DNA from: Domibacillus tundrae
GTDB taxonomy: Bacteria > Bacillota > Bacilli > Bacillales > Domibacillaceae
Length of the DNA stretch: 40,907 nucleotides
Direction: 5' to 3'
Assembly (NCBI RefSeq): GCF_000970675.1
Contig: NZ_LAJA01000039.1
Span: 1 to 40,907 of the forward strand
Under the pieces are notes generated by a model. That model made no database searches and was not told the DNA's origin. It was given only the letters and a program-made list of their open reading frames with translations. How positions within the stretch are numbered: position 1 is the stretch's first letter; each line of letters opens with the position of its first letter. Of this stretch, positions 26,325 to 34,513 are shown piece by piece. The position numbers and the translations under genes are program-made.

Positions 26325-27509
26325 TTATTGTTTCAGCCGCAGCAGCCGTTGTTTTAAATCGTCTTCCATTACAATTAATTCATCTTCGGCCGCTTTTCGT
26401 TTTACTCGGCCGTCTTGCTGGATGCGAATCGTTTCTTCGAGTGTCGTAATTAAGTTTTCCTGCGTTTTCTTTAACGTTTCAATGTCGACAAGCCCACGCT
26501 CGTTTTCACGGGCGGTTTCAATGGAGTTGACCTTCAGCATTTCTGAATTTTTCAAAAGCAGTTCATTTGTCGTTTTCGATACTTCTTTTTGGGCCTGTAC
26601 CGCTTTTTGCTGGCGGACAAGGGTTAATGCGATTGCAATTTGGTTTTTCCAAAGCGGCACCGCTGTTAAAATCGACGACTGGATTTTTTCAGCGAGCGCC
26701 TGGTTTGTATTTTGAATTAAGCGTATTTGCGGGGCGCTTTGAATCGTAATCTGGCGGCTCAGTTTTAAGTCGTGCAGCCGTTTCTCCAGCCGGTCGGCGA
26801 ATGCTATCATGTCATTGACATCTTGAAAATCCATTTGATCGCCGGTTCGCTCCGCTTTTTGGCGCAGATCCGGAATCGTCTTCGTTTCAATTTCTTCGAG
26901 TTTTAATTCTCCGGCAGCAATGTAAATGTTCAGCGCTTGGAAATATTCTTTATTTTTTTCATATAATTGCTCGAGCATCCGGATATCTTCTACAAGTCCG
27001 CGTTTTGAATGTTCAAGCTTTACGCCGATCCGATCGATTTGTGAGCCGACTTTCTGGTAGCGTGTCATCACTTCCTGCACGGAATCGGACACTTTTCCAA
27101 ACATGCGGGAAAACACATTTCGCTTTTCATCGCGTAACTCATCAGGATTGACATTTTTTAAATTTTTCATTAAATCGTTTAAAATATCGCCAATCGGCCC
27201 AATATCTTTACGCTGGACGTGATCGAGCATATGGTGGGAGAAATCAGACAGTTTTGTTTGAGCAGCGGTTCCGAATGAAAAAACCGCCTGTTGATTCCCA
27301 GCGTCGATTTGTGCAGCGAGCTGCTCCGCTTTTTGCCGATGTTCAGCCGACAGCATATCGACAAGCCGCTTTGACTGGGCGGACGGTGTCGCCCCTGTAC
27401 TTGGTGAAGAAAGAATGTCTCCAAATGGATCCGCAAGCAGGTCATCTAATAAATCATCATTTTTTGCGCCCATAACGGGTGCCTGTTGGGGCTGTAATTC
27501 GTTGTTCAT
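26325..27509 (-). CDS. yaaN: TelA/YaaN family toxic-anion-resistance protein
   Basis: 394 residues from the ATG at 27509, preceded by AAGGAG; an earlier GTG frame extension inside xpaC lacks a ribosome-binding site. The protein is almost all helix with long charged coiled coils (about 150-390), for example [21 protein letters not shown]. This matches the TelA family, named for tellurite resistance and also linked to envelope stress and antimicrobial tolerance. It is cytosolic, with no membrane span. It pairs with xpaC as in B. subtilis, and the two reading frames overlap by 53 nt. Confidence 0.88.
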   Translation of the reverse strand: MNNELQPQQAPVMGAKNDDLLDDLLADPFGDILSSPSTGATPSAQSKRLVDMLSAEHRQKAEQLAAQIDAGNQQAVFSFGTAAQTKLSDFSHHMLDHVQRKDIGPIGDILNDLMKNLKNVNPDELRDEKRNVFSRMFGKVSDSVQEVMTRYQKVGSQIDRIGVKLEHSKRGLVEDIRMLEQLYEKNKEYFQALNIYIAAGELKLEEIETKTIPDLRQKAERTGDQMDFQDVNDMIAFADRLEKRLHDLKLSRQITIQSAPQIRLIQNTNQALAEKIQSSILTAVPLWKNQIAIALTLVRQQKAVQAQKEVSKTTNELLLKNSEMLKVNSIETARENERGLVDIETLKKTQENLITTLEETIRIQQDGRVKRKAAEDELIVMEDDLKQRLLRLKQ

Positions 27510-28152
27510 CTTTTTTATCTCCTTCCTTAGCAGGTTCAGGTTCAGACAATTGGTTAGTCCGGCCGGCACGCTGTTTAGCGACATCGAGTTCAATCGTTAA
27601 ATGCTCAATATCACGGGCGAGTACCTGGCGTAAGTCAGCTTCAAGTGTTTGCGACAGGTCGCCAAGCGTTTCGGTCGTTTCAAGCAGTGATTTTTTCATG
27701 TCTGGGTCTTTTACTTTTTTGCTTGAGAGAAGGGACGATTTTTCAGCAAGCTCCACGACCGAGTCAAGGTGCGAGTAGAAAAAAGGCTCAATCTCATAAA
27801 AACGCTTTGGCTCTTTCTTTACGACAGAATAAATCCGCTTCACAAGGCTGTTCAGCTCAATCATCTGCTTTAAGGAGCGCAGGCTCCGCACTTTTAAAAA
27901 TAAATGCTGCAGCCGGGACAGCTTCGCTTTCGCTTCTTTCAGCTGATCCAGTATATAGTAATATTCCCTTCGATTTAACCCGTGTTTTTTCTGGATCCGT
28001 CTGTTGCCGAAATTGGTGTACAGCATAAATGTCACGGCAAAACTGGCCGCAAACGCCCCGTACGCCAAAAATCCGTCAAACAGAGTCGTTGCGAGAACTG
28101 CCGTTCCGAATGAAACGGCAAGACGACGAAACCAGTAAAAAGAGTATCGCAT
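27457..28152 (-). CDS. xpaC: XpaC family protein
   Basis: 231 residues. Two hydrophobic stretches lie near the N-terminus (about 8-45, [12 protein letters not shown] and [13 protein letters not shown]), followed by a soluble helical domain, so it is probably anchored to the membrane by its N-terminus. B. subtilis XpaC was named for hydrolysis of an indolyl phosphate dye, but its real role is unclear. It always partners TelA-type proteins, as here. GGAGTGGATG serves as ribosome-binding site. The last 17 codons overlap yaaN in another frame. Confidence 0.85.
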   Translation of the reverse strand: MRYSFYWFRRLAVSFGTAVLATTLFDGFLAYGAFAASFAVTFMLYTNFGNRRIQKKHGLNRREYYYILDQLKEAKAKLSRLQHLFLKVRSLRSLKQMIELNSLVKRIYSVVKKEPKRFYEIEPFFYSHLDSVVELAEKSSLLSSKKVKDPDMKKSLLETTETLGDLSQTLEADLRQVLARDIEHLTIELDVAKQRAGRTNQLSEPEPAKEGDKKDEQRITAPTGTRYGRKK

Positions 28153-28268
28153 CGTTCATCCACTCCATTTTATCATTTCGCTCTTCATTGTGAGCGTATT
28201 ATGTTCCTTTATACGGACAAGCCGGCAAAAAAGTTTCATATTTTACAGTGTTTACGTTTTTTTCTATT

Positions 28269-28296
28269 AAAAAACCCCTTTTTTTGAAAAGGGGGG
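28269..28296 (-). terminator. terminator of the yidC-type gene
   Basis: Stem CCCCTTTT/AAAAGGGG-like around 28275-28294 with a T6 tail on the minus strand (28274-28269). Confidence 0.8.
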
Positions 28297-28301
28297 ATAA
28301 A

Positions 28302-29066
28302 TCACTTCACTGTTTCTTCTACAGGCGGGTGATTCTGATAATATTTGCGGCCGATCCAAGATTGGAAAATTAAAATGAGTCCGCTGACACTCCAGTATAT
28401 CGGCAAAGCAGCCGGTGCATTAAAGGAGAAAATCAAAATCATCAATGGCGACAGCAGGCCGACAAATTTCATTTGCTGCTGCTGTTCCAGCGGCATCGTC
28501 TGCATCGACAGTTTAAATTGAACATAGTACATAATACCGGCAATGATCGCCATCGCGATATCAGGCTGACCAAGCTGGAACCATAAAAATTCGTGCGTTT
28601 TAATGTCTTCTGAAATGGTAATGGCATAATAAAGCCCCATCCAGACCGGCATTTGCAGAAGCATCGGCAGGCAGCCCATCGCCATTGGATTAATGTCGTT
28701 TTCTTTGTAAAGACTCATCATTTCCATTTGAATTTTCCGCTGCTCTTCCGGATTTTTCGTCGCTTTTAAACGAGCTTGAATATCCGTCATCTGCGGCTTT
28801 ACAACGTCCATTTTCTGCCGCATGACAGCCTGCTTTTTCATGGAATTAAGCATAAGGGGCATGAGGATAAGACGGACAGCAATCGTGATCACAATGATCG
28901 CAAGACCATAGCTGCCAAGCATTTCCCCAAGCCAGTGAATGAGTTCAACAAACGGATTCACCAAATAATCGTGAAAAAAATGACCTTCTGTTTGGGCGCT
29001 CTGACAGCCGGAAAGCACGACTGCGGATAATAAAGTGAGCGCCAGTAATAATTGTTTTTTCAACAT
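28302..29066 (-). CDS. yidC: YidC/Oxa1 family membrane protein insertase (lipoprotein)
   Basis: 254 residues. The N-terminus is a lipoprotein signal with lipobox VLSGC (Cys21). Five membrane segments follow in the YidC/SpoIIIJ/YqjG pattern: LGSYGLAIIVITIAVRLILMPL with the conserved Arg in the groove, then PMLLQMPVWMGLYYAI, a span at IAMAIIAGIMYYVQ, and LLSPLMILIFSF to the C-terminus. It inserts and folds membrane proteins alone or with SecYEG. Whether it corresponds to SpoIIIJ or YqjG cannot be told. No MifM-like regulatory ORF is visible upstream. A clear promoter is present. Confidence 0.93.
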   Translation of the reverse strand: MLKKQLLLALTLLSAVVLSGCQSAQTEGHFFHDYLVNPFVELIHWLGEMLGSYGLAIIVITIAVRLILMPLMLNSMKKQAVMRQKMDVVKPQMTDIQARLKATKNPEEQRKIQMEMMSLYKENDINPMAMGCLPMLLQMPVWMGLYYAITISEDIKTHEFLWFQLGQPDIAMAIIAGIMYYVQFKLSMQTMPLEQQQQMKFVGLLSPLMILIFSFNAPAALPIYWSVSGLILIFQSWIGRKYYQNHPPVEETVK

Positions 29067-29079
29067 TCGTTCCTCCTGC

Positions 29080-29093
29080 GCCTGCTAGCAGGC
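29080..29093. promoter_or_regulatory. 14-bp palindrome in the yidC leader
   Basis: GCCTGCTAGCAGGC lies directly upstream of the AGGAGG of the insertase gene and within its short leader. It could act as an operator or as a hairpin controlling translation. Confidence 0.4.
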
Positions 29094-29113
29094 TAGTTCC
29101 TTTAGACACAAAA

Positions 29114-29142
29114 AGTATACTCCTTTTTCTCTATGAAAACAA
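29114..29142 (-). promoter_or_regulatory. promoter of the yidC-type gene
   Basis: TTGTTT (29142-29137), 17-bp spacer, TATACT (29119-29114) on the minus strand, about 48 bp before the start codon. Confidence 0.75.
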
Positions 29143-29161
29143 CGAATGTACGAGAGGATTA

Positions 29162-29192
29162 TTGTCAACTTGAAATAAAAATAGGTTGACAA
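29162..29192. promoter_or_regulatory. BirA (biotin repressor) operator of bioB
   Basis: TTGTCAAC (29162-29169), 15 bp, GTTGACAA (29185-29192): perfect 8-bp inverted repeats in the BirA layout. The right arm contains the -35 TTGACA (29186-29191), with TTTAAT at 29208-29213, so binding would block the promoter. Confidence 0.85.
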
Positions 29193-29236
29193 AAGAATTA
29201 GTTACCCTTTAATCTGGAAAAAAGGAGAGATGACCT

Positions 29237-30232
29237 ATGTCAACATGGACTCAATTAGCTGGGCAGGTTTTAAATGGATACAAACTATCGGAAGCGGAAG
29301 CCATCCAGATACTAGAATGCCCGGAGGATGATTTGCTGCAGCTGCTCGATGGCGCTTTTCAGATCCGCCGCCATTATTACGGCAAAAAAGTGAAGCTTAA
29401 TATGATCATCAACACAAAATCAGGGCTATGCCCCGAAGATTGCGGCTATTGCTCTCAATCATCTAAATCAACTGCCCCAATCGAAAAATACCGGATGATG
29501 GACCGGGAACAAATCGTGGCAGGCGCCGAAAAAGCGCATTCGCTTGGAGCGAATACATATTGTATCGTCGCAAGCGGAAGAGGTCCGTCTAAAAAAGAAA
29601 TTGAAACAGTCACAGGTGCCGTGAAAGAAATTAAAGAAAAATATCAAATGCGCATTTGTGCGTGTCTTGGCATCTTAAAGCCAGAACAAGCCGCACAGCT
29701 GAAGGAAGCCGGGGTGGACCGGTATAATCATAATATTAATACGTCAAAAGAGCACCATAGTGAAATTACAACGACACATACATACAATGACCGGACTGAA
29801 ACGGTCGGGCGCGTCAAAGAAAGCGGCATGTCACCATGTTCCGGTGTCATTATCGGAATGGGCGAAACAAATGAAGATATTGTCAATATGGCCTTCAGCC
29901 TGCGCGAACTGGATGCTGATTCGATCCCGGTTAATTTTTTACATGCGATTCCCGGTACGAAACTTGAGCATGCAAAACCGCTCACACCTTCTTTTTGCTT
30001 AAAGGTACTGGCTTTGTTCCGGTTTATTAACCCATCGAAAGAAATCCGTATTTCCGGCGGACGGGAAGTGAATTTGCGTGCGGTGCAGCCGCTCGGCTTA
30101 TACGCCGCCAATTCGATTTTTCTCGGCAACTATTTAACAACAGCCGGCCAGGAAACGACAGCTGATCATAAAATGATTGAAGATATGGGATTTATTGTGG
30201 AACACGCGCACGAACAGGAACCTGTTTGTTAA
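29237..30232 (+). CDS. bioB: biotin synthase
   Basis: 331 residues. Radical-SAM enzyme that inserts sulfur into dethiobiotin. The [4Fe-4S] site is C65-x3-C69-x2-C72 in GLCPEDCGYCSQS. YNHNINTSKEH and GMGETNEDI follow, and a C-terminal ISGGREVNLR carries the Arg expected near the auxiliary [2Fe-2S] cluster. AAAGGAGAG precedes the ATG. It stands alone here with its own BirA operator; no other biotin synthesis gene (bioA, bioD, bioF, bioW) is in the window. Confidence 0.97.
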   Translation: MSTWTQLAGQVLNGYKLSEAEAIQILECPEDDLLQLLDGAFQIRRHYYGKKVKLNMIINTKSGLCPEDCGYCSQSSKSTAPIEKYRMMDREQIVAGAEKAHSLGANTYCIVASGRGPSKKEIETVTGAVKEIKEKYQMRICACLGILKPEQAAQLKEAGVDRYNHNINTSKEHHSEITTTHTYNDRTETVGRVKESGMSPCSGVIIGMGETNEDIVNMAFSLRELDADSIPVNFLHAIPGTKLEHAKPLTPSFCLKVLALFRFINPSKEIRISGGREVNLRAVQPLGLYAANSIFLGNYLTTAGQETTADHKMIEDMGFIVEHAHEQEPVC

Positions 30233-30239
30233 CAAAAAC

Positions 30240-30265
30240 GGTCTCTTTTTAAGGGGCCCTTTTTT
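30240..30265 (+). terminator. probable terminator of bioB
   Basis: GGTCTC/GGGGCC (30240-30245, 30253-30258) forms a stem with wobble pairs, loop TTTTTAA, followed by T6. Confidence 0.55.
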
Positions 30266-30306
30266 GTTGGTTGTATGGTAAAATCATCAAAAGAAAGGGT
30301 GAGACA

Positions 30307-30702
30307 ATGAAAGAGAAAACAGAATTGTACCGTTATGTTTACAAAATTGAAGAAAAAGAAGTGAATGCTTTTAAACAAGCTGTTTTTGCAAGCGATTCCA
30401 TTCAAGAGATCCCGCCAACTTTTGCGACAGTCATGGATTTTCAGGGGGGCATGTCATTTTATAAATTAACTGAGCTGCTTCAGTATGATCCCGCTTGTGT
30501 ACTGCATGGCAGCCAATCATACGAATACATAAAACCTGTTTACCCTGGGGATCAAATTGAAGCCATTGTTTACATAACCGGAAAAACAATGAAAAAAAAC
30601 ATGACGTTCGCGAAGCTTGAAACAACCTACATAAAAGAGAATGAAACAGCTATTATTTCCCGTTCTGTCCTTATCGAGCAGAAAGGAGACCGTCATGTTT
30701 AA
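30307..30702 (+). CDS. MaoC-like dehydratase, N-terminal type (FAS1-like)
   Basis: 131 residues from the ATG at 30307, which has GAAAGGGTGAG upstream. It looks like one hot-dog domain: a long helix followed by strands, with LHGSQSYEYIKPVYPGDQIEA matching the N-terminal MaoC-type domain that lacks the catalytic Asp/His. Such half-proteins pair with a catalytic half to hydrate enoyl thioesters. The next gene, overlapping by 8 nt, is the catalytic type, so the two probably form a heterodimer. Substrate unknown. Confidence 0.78.
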   Translation: MKEKTELYRYVYKIEEKEVNAFKQAVFASDSIQEIPPTFATVMDFQGGMSFYKLTELLQYDPACVLHGSQSYEYIKPVYPGDQIEAIVYITGKTMKKNMTFAKLETTYIKENETAIISRSVLIEQKGDRHV

Positions 30703-31048
30703 TCTGATTCAATGGACGATCAAACAAGAAGACATAGAATCCTATGCACACGCATCAGGAGATCATAATCCGATTCATACCGATGCCGAATATGCTAAAA
30801 AAGCCGGGCTGCCGGGCTGTATTGCACACGGCATGCTTGTTATGGCGCTCGGCAGCCGGGCGATCGATGAATGGTGTGCCGAGCCGCTCACGTCCTATGA
30901 CGCCCGATTCCAGGCGATGACATACCCTGATGAGCCTCTTGCTATAAAAGGAAGCTGGATAGATGAAGAAGCGGGAAAAGGCAGTGTAACAATCGAAAAT
31001 GAAGCCGGTGAAGTGAAAATGAAAGGTTTCTTTACGGTTAAGCGGTAG
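30695..31048 (+). CDS. MaoC-like dehydratase, catalytic half
   Basis: 117 residues from the ATG at 30695 (GAAAGGAG upstream), overlapping the preceding gene. The hydratase motif YAHASGDHNPIHTDAEYAKK contains the Asp and His expected at the active site, and GLPGCIAHGML follows as in (R)-specific enoyl-CoA hydratases. With the upstream non-catalytic half it should hydrate an enoyl thioester reversibly. Only 5 bp separate it from the CidA-like gene, an unusual operon partner. Confidence 0.82.
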   Translation: MFNLIQWTIKQEDIESYAHASGDHNPIHTDAEYAKKAGLPGCIAHGMLVMALGSRAIDEWCAEPLTSYDARFQAMTYPDEPLAIKGSWIDEEAGKGSVTIENEAGEVKMKGFFTVKR

Positions 31049-31053
31049 GCCCA

Positions 31054-31422
31054 ATGAAAAAATTGATCCTTTTCTTTATTCAAATTGCATGCTTAACCGC
31101 TCTTTACCAGCTATCGGTTTGGACTGTTTCTGTGCTCCACATTCCCATCCCGGCAAGTGTATTCGGTATGCTCACTTTACTTTTGTTACTGTTAACGGGG
31201 GTCGTGCCGGACCGCTTTATTGGGTCAGGTGCGGCGTTTTTAAACAAGCATTTAGCGTTCTTTTTTATTCCAATCGCAGTTGGTTTAATGGCGTATGGAG
31301 ACTTAATCCGGTCAGACGGGCTGGCTCTTTTCCTTATGATTGCAGGCAGTTCAATCATTGGGCTTTTGATAACGGCCGGGCTGTCAATGATCTTATCGGC
31401 TAAAAGGAGGTCAAAACAGTGA
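31054..31422 (+). CDS. CidA/LrgA family holin-like protein
   Basis: 122 residues with four membrane segments (about 5-26, 31-48, 62-83, 88-112) and the CidA signature IPIPASVFGMLTLLLLL. These small membrane proteins affect murein hydrolase export, programmed lysis or, in some species, pyruvate transport together with the LrgB/CidB partner encoded next. GGTAGG is a weak ribosome-binding site. The gene ends in an overlap with the partner (GTGA). Confidence 0.85.
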   Translation: MKKLILFFIQIACLTALYQLSVWTVSVLHIPIPASVFGMLTLLLLLLTGVVPDRFIGSGAAFLNKHLAFFFIPIAVGLMAYGDLIRSDGLALFLMIAGSSIIGLLITAGLSMILSAKRRSKQ

Positions 31423-32090
31423 CGATCCTTTATATTGCGTTGACCGTTGCGGTTTACTTGGGAGCCAGAGTTATTTCAATGCGGTTTCCGTCTCCCTTTA
31501 CAACACCCGTTTTTACGTCAACGGCGGTTGTGATTGCCATTCTTCTTGCGTTTAATGTTTCCTACGAAGCCTATACACCGGCAAAAGACATGATGACATT
31601 TTTGCTTGGTCCCGCAACGGTCGCGCTTGCTGTGCCGCTTTATCATAATCGGGAAGTTCTTCTAGAACGGCTTGTGCCTGCTGTAGTAGGCCTTGTGGTC
31701 GGAACAATGTCTACAATTGCGTCTGCTGTCGGGCTGTCGGCTGCATTCGGCTTGTCGGAAACAATTCAAGCAACCGCCGCGGTGAAAGCAGTAACCACGC
31801 CTGTCGCGATTGAAGCCGCGCTTATTATTGGCGGCGACCCGTCGCTCGCTGCAGCGTTTGTCATGACAGCAGGCATATTTGGTGCCGTATTCGGACCGTT
31901 TTTGCTGAATGTCTTTCACATAAAAGATCCGTTTTCGAGAGGACTTGGCATCGGAACCGTTTCTCACGGGATCGGCACAAGTCAGGCCGTGCTCGAAGGA
32001 CCGGTCCAAGGTGCGGTTTCAAGCGCAGCGATGGGGGTCGCCTCGATTATTACATCGCTCGTTTTGCCGTGGTTTTTTCCGCTGCTTTAA
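31419..32090 (+). CDS. CidB/LrgB family protein
   Basis: 223 residues from a GTG overlapping the upstream stop, with AAAAGGAGG before it. About six membrane segments. The family signatures KAVTTPVAIEAALIIGG and GIGTVSHGIGTSQA are clear. It works with the CidA-type protein. The operon also encodes two MaoC-type hydratases, suggesting a link to organic-acid or acyl metabolism. This is inference. Confidence 0.87.
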   Translation: MTILYIALTVAVYLGARVISMRFPSPFTTPVFTSTAVVIAILLAFNVSYEAYTPAKDMMTFLLGPATVALAVPLYHNREVLLERLVPAVVGLVVGTMSTIASAVGLSAAFGLSETIQATAAVKAVTTPVAIEAALIIGGDPSLAAAFVMTAGIFGAVFGPFLLNVFHIKDPFSRGLGIGTVSHGIGTSQAVLEGPVQGAVSSAAMGVASIITSLVLPWFFPLL

Positions 32091-32100
32091 AAGATTTTGA

Positions 32101-32136
32101 AAAAGAGATGGCGCTTACTCAGACCATCTCTTTTTT
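32101..32136 (+). terminator. terminator of the MaoC-cidAB operon
   Basis: 11-bp stem AAAAGAGATGG/CCATCTCTTTT (32101-32111, 32124-32134), 12-nt loop and a T-run. Confidence 0.88.
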
Positions 32137-32175
32137 CTTTAGGGAAAATTATTGATAACGCTTTAAAAAAGGACA

Positions 32176-32194
32176 AAAAGTTGTGACAACTTTT
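32176..32194. promoter_or_regulatory. perfect 9-1-9 dyad upstream of the transporter promoter
   Basis: AAAAGTTGT-G-ACAACTTTT ends 3 bp before the -35. The position suits an activator or second repressor. I cannot name the factor. Confidence 0.55.
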
Positions 32195-32197
32195 CTG

Positions 32198-32225
32198 TAG
32201 ACTTTGGGAAAAGAGGGCGTATAAT
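32198..32225 (+). promoter_or_regulatory. promoter of the formate/nitrite transporter gene
   Basis: TAGACT (32198-32203), 16-bp spacer, perfect TATAAT (32220-32225). Predicted start near 32232. Confidence 0.65.
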
Positions 32226-32240
32226 AAAAGTGTAAATAAA

Positions 32241-32258
32241 TTGTGATTTATTTCACAA
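32241..32258. promoter_or_regulatory. Rex-like operator
   Basis: TTGTGATTTATTTCACAA fits the Rex consensus TTGTGAAN4TTCACAA at 13 of 14 specified positions. It lies just downstream of the predicted start, where binding would repress. It also satisfies the Fnr pattern TGTGA-N6-TCACA, but an Fnr activator would sit upstream. Rex releases DNA when NADH is high. Confidence 0.75.
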
Positions 32259-32284
32259 ACTAACAAGAAGAGCGAGTGAATAAA

Positions 32285-33124
32285 ATGAAAAAAGAGGCGT
32301 ACGAAGAAATAAATGCGTGGGCGGTTAAAAAATCAGCCATCTTAAAAAACAATCCAATACAGTACATCGTCAAAGCGATGCTGGCCAGCTTTTTCATCGG
32401 TTTTGCTATTATGCTTTCTTTTAAACTTGCTGAACCCTTTTTCGATGCGGGATCCCCTGCAACAGTGCTTATGCTTGGCGCCTTTTTTGGCATTGCACTC
32501 GTCTTGATTATATACGGAAGTGCAGAGCTGTTTACTGGCAATACGATGTATTTTACGATGAGTACAATGAGCGGCAAAACAACATGGAAAGATTCGCTGG
32601 CTGTGTTAGCCGTCTGCTATACAGGAAATTTATTAGGTGCGGTATTCTTTGCTTTATTTATTGGCGCAGCCGGCATTTATAACGATCCGGCCAACTCTCA
32701 ATATTTAATGGATGTCGTTTCACACAAAATGCATTACCCGGCATCTGAATTATTTTTTAAAGCGATTTTATGTAACTGGATTGTCTGTCTCGCGGTTTGG
32801 ATTCCGATGCAGATGAAGGGCGATATGGAAAAAATTGTGACGATGCTTTTGTTCGTCATGACCTTTGTGGTAGCCGGCTTTGAGCATAGCGTTGCCAATA
32901 TGGTGCTTTTCAGCCTGACGCTCGTTGTACCGCATCCGGAAGCGATCTCTATTGCAAGTGCGATCCATAACTTAATTCCGGTCACAATTGGAAATATCAT
33001 TGGCGGCAGTGTATTTGTCGGTATGGTTTACATGTATTTGGCCAAACCAGCCGCCAAACCTGAGCGGGCAGCAAAAGAAAGAATTTCAATAAAATTACTG
33101 GAGATGAGTAAAAGCCGTCGATAA
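32285..33124 (+). CDS. formate/nitrite transporter family protein (YwcJ-like)
   Basis: 279 residues from the ATG at 32285; a GTG three codons earlier is an alternative and neither has a strong ribosome-binding site. Six membrane segments in the FNT pentamer fold. Conserved loops appear as GSAELFTGNTMYF (omega loop, between spans 2 and 3) and GFEHSVANM (second half). The channel passes formate, nitrite or related small anions. B. subtilis YwcJ belongs to this family and, as I recall, to the Rex regulon; the Rex-like site here agrees. This suggests use under oxygen limitation. Confidence 0.9.
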   Translation: MKKEAYEEINAWAVKKSAILKNNPIQYIVKAMLASFFIGFAIMLSFKLAEPFFDAGSPATVLMLGAFFGIALVLIIYGSAELFTGNTMYFTMSTMSGKTTWKDSLAVLAVCYTGNLLGAVFFALFIGAAGIYNDPANSQYLMDVVSHKMHYPASELFFKAILCNWIVCLAVWIPMQMKGDMEKIVTMLLFVMTFVVAGFEHSVANMVLFSLTLVVPHPEAISIASAIHNLIPVTIGNIIGGSVFVGMVYMYLAKPAAKPERAAKERISIKLLEMSKSRR

Positions 33125-33143
33125 AGACGGCTTTTACTTTTTT
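33107..33143. terminator. bidirectional terminator between the FNT and potassium transporter genes
   Basis: 13-bp perfect stem AGTAAAAGCCGTC/GACGGCTTTTACT (33107-33119, 33126-33138), loop GATAAA, then T's. The FNT stop codon lies in the loop. Confidence 0.92.
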
Positions 33144-34506
33144 AGCCAATTAAAATTCTTTCTTTCGGGTAATGGTAGGAATCTTTTATTTCTTTGCCGC
33201 GAATAAGGAACAAAAGGGAGAATAAGCCGACACGGCCGATAAACATAAGCCCGATTAAAATGATTTTCGCCGGCGCCCCAATAACGCTAGTAATGCCCAA
33301 AGAAGATCCAGTCGTTCCAAATGCAGAAGATGCTTCATAAATGATCGGCAGCAGTGCCACCTCAGGCTCTAGATAAGAAAGCATCATAATCGAGATACAC
33401 CAAATAAATGACCCGGTGGCGACAACGACAAATGACCGGTGTACATCAATCGGGTGCACTTCCCGCTGAAACACTTTAATCGTATTTTTTCCGCGTGCAA
33501 ATGTAAACACACTCAATGCCGCAATGGCAACGGTTGTCGTCCGTAAGCCGCCCCCGACACTGGACGGGGAAGCGCCGATAAACATAAGCATCGACAGCAG
33601 AAGAAGCGATGGCGATGAAAAATCATTTAAATCCAGTGTCGTTAACCCCCCGCTTCTGGATGCAATCGACTGAAAAGCAGCATAAAAAAACGATTCATGC
33701 CACGTTTTATCCATTAAAAAGTTATGCCGTTCAAACAAAAGCAGCCCTGCTGTACCAACTGCGGCTAAAAGAACGTACATCGTCACCGTTAATTTTGTGA
33801 ATAAGCTGAATGAAAACTTGCGTGAACCGCGATAAGTAAGAAAATCTTTTACTTCAATCAGCACAGGAAATCCGATTGCTCCAAGAATAATCAGCACCAT
33901 GTGAACAAACTGGACGAAATAATCGTTCGCATATGGAATAAGCGAGGCACCGGTAATATCAAACCCGCCATTAGTGGTCGCACTGACTGATGCAAACAGG
34001 CCATGCAGAAATGCTTCGCCAAGTGTCGGATAATATTGTGTGAAATAAATGCCGAGTACAATGGCACCGACGGCTTCAATCGCCAATATAAGCAGGAAAA
34101 TTTCACGCATTAACCTGACAAGCCCATTTAAATCCGTCCGATTTTGATCGGCCATAATGAGCTGCCGTTCCCGCATGCCGATTCGTTTGCCGAACAGCAG
34201 CCAAACCATCGAACTAAATGTCATAATACCAACACCGCCGACCTGCAAAATCAGCAAAATAAAAAAATAGCCGGTCGTGCTAAAGGTGTCAACCGTGCTG
34301 ACAGGGGTGAGCCCAGTGACACTAAGAGCACTGACAGCGACAAAAACTGCATCAATAAACGCAATTTCAACACCTGGCTTATGGGCAACTGGCAGCAGCA
34401 ATAAAATGCTTGAAAAAACAGCGCCTATCAAATAAAGAAGCACGATAACTTGAAAGGGAGACAGCCGGAGTGTTCGTTTTAATTTCATTTTCTCCATTAT
34501 TGCCAT
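33142..34506 (-). CDS. KtrB/KtrD-type potassium uptake protein
   Basis: About 454 residues if started at 34506; ATGs at 34497 and 34488 are possible and no start has a good ribosome-binding site. It belongs to the Trk/Ktr/HKT superfamily: four pore repeats with filter segments SVTGLTP, ATTNGGF, SRSGGLTT and GTTGSSLG, each carrying the conserved Gly. ASPSSVGGGLRTTT is the gating-loop region. KtrB/D works with a cytosolic KtrA/C regulator, which is absent from this window, fitting the separate ktrC/ktrD arrangement in Bacillus. It lies 7 bp downstream of the aminotransferase gene and probably shares its transcript. Confidence 0.9.
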   Translation of the reverse strand: MAIMEKMKLKRTLRLSPFQVIVLLYLIGAVFSSILLLLPVAHKPGVEIAFIDAVFVAVSALSVTGLTPVSTVDTFSTTGYFFILLILQVGGVGIMTFSSMVWLLFGKRIGMRERQLIMADQNRTDLNGLVRLMREIFLLILAIEAVGAIVLGIYFTQYYPTLGEAFLHGLFASVSATTNGGFDITGASLIPYANDYFVQFVHMVLIILGAIGFPVLIEVKDFLTYRGSRKFSFSLFTKLTVTMYVLLAAVGTAGLLLFERHNFLMDKTWHESFFYAAFQSIASRSGGLTTLDLNDFSSPSLLLLSMLMFIGASPSSVGGGLRTTTVAIAALSVFTFARGKNTIKVFQREVHPIDVHRSFVVVATGSFIWCISIMMLSYLEPEVALLPIIYEASSAFGTTGSSLGITSVIGAPAKIILIGLMFIGRVGLFSLLFLIRGKEIKDSYHYPKERILIG

Positions 34507-34513
34507 ATCCCAT

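Noticed and set aside
26249-26449. 66-codon frame after yojO
   Set aside because: It runs through the bidirectional terminator and into the antisense of yaaN.
28520-28550. TATGTACTATGTTC on the minus strand inside the yidC gene as a Ter site
   Set aside because: The core is two bases short of the consensus spacing and lies in coding sequence.
32242-32257. Fnr activator site
   Set aside because: The pattern fits TGTGA-N6-TCACA, but it lies downstream of the predicted start. Rex repression explains the position and the extended TTGTGA/TTCACAA arms better.
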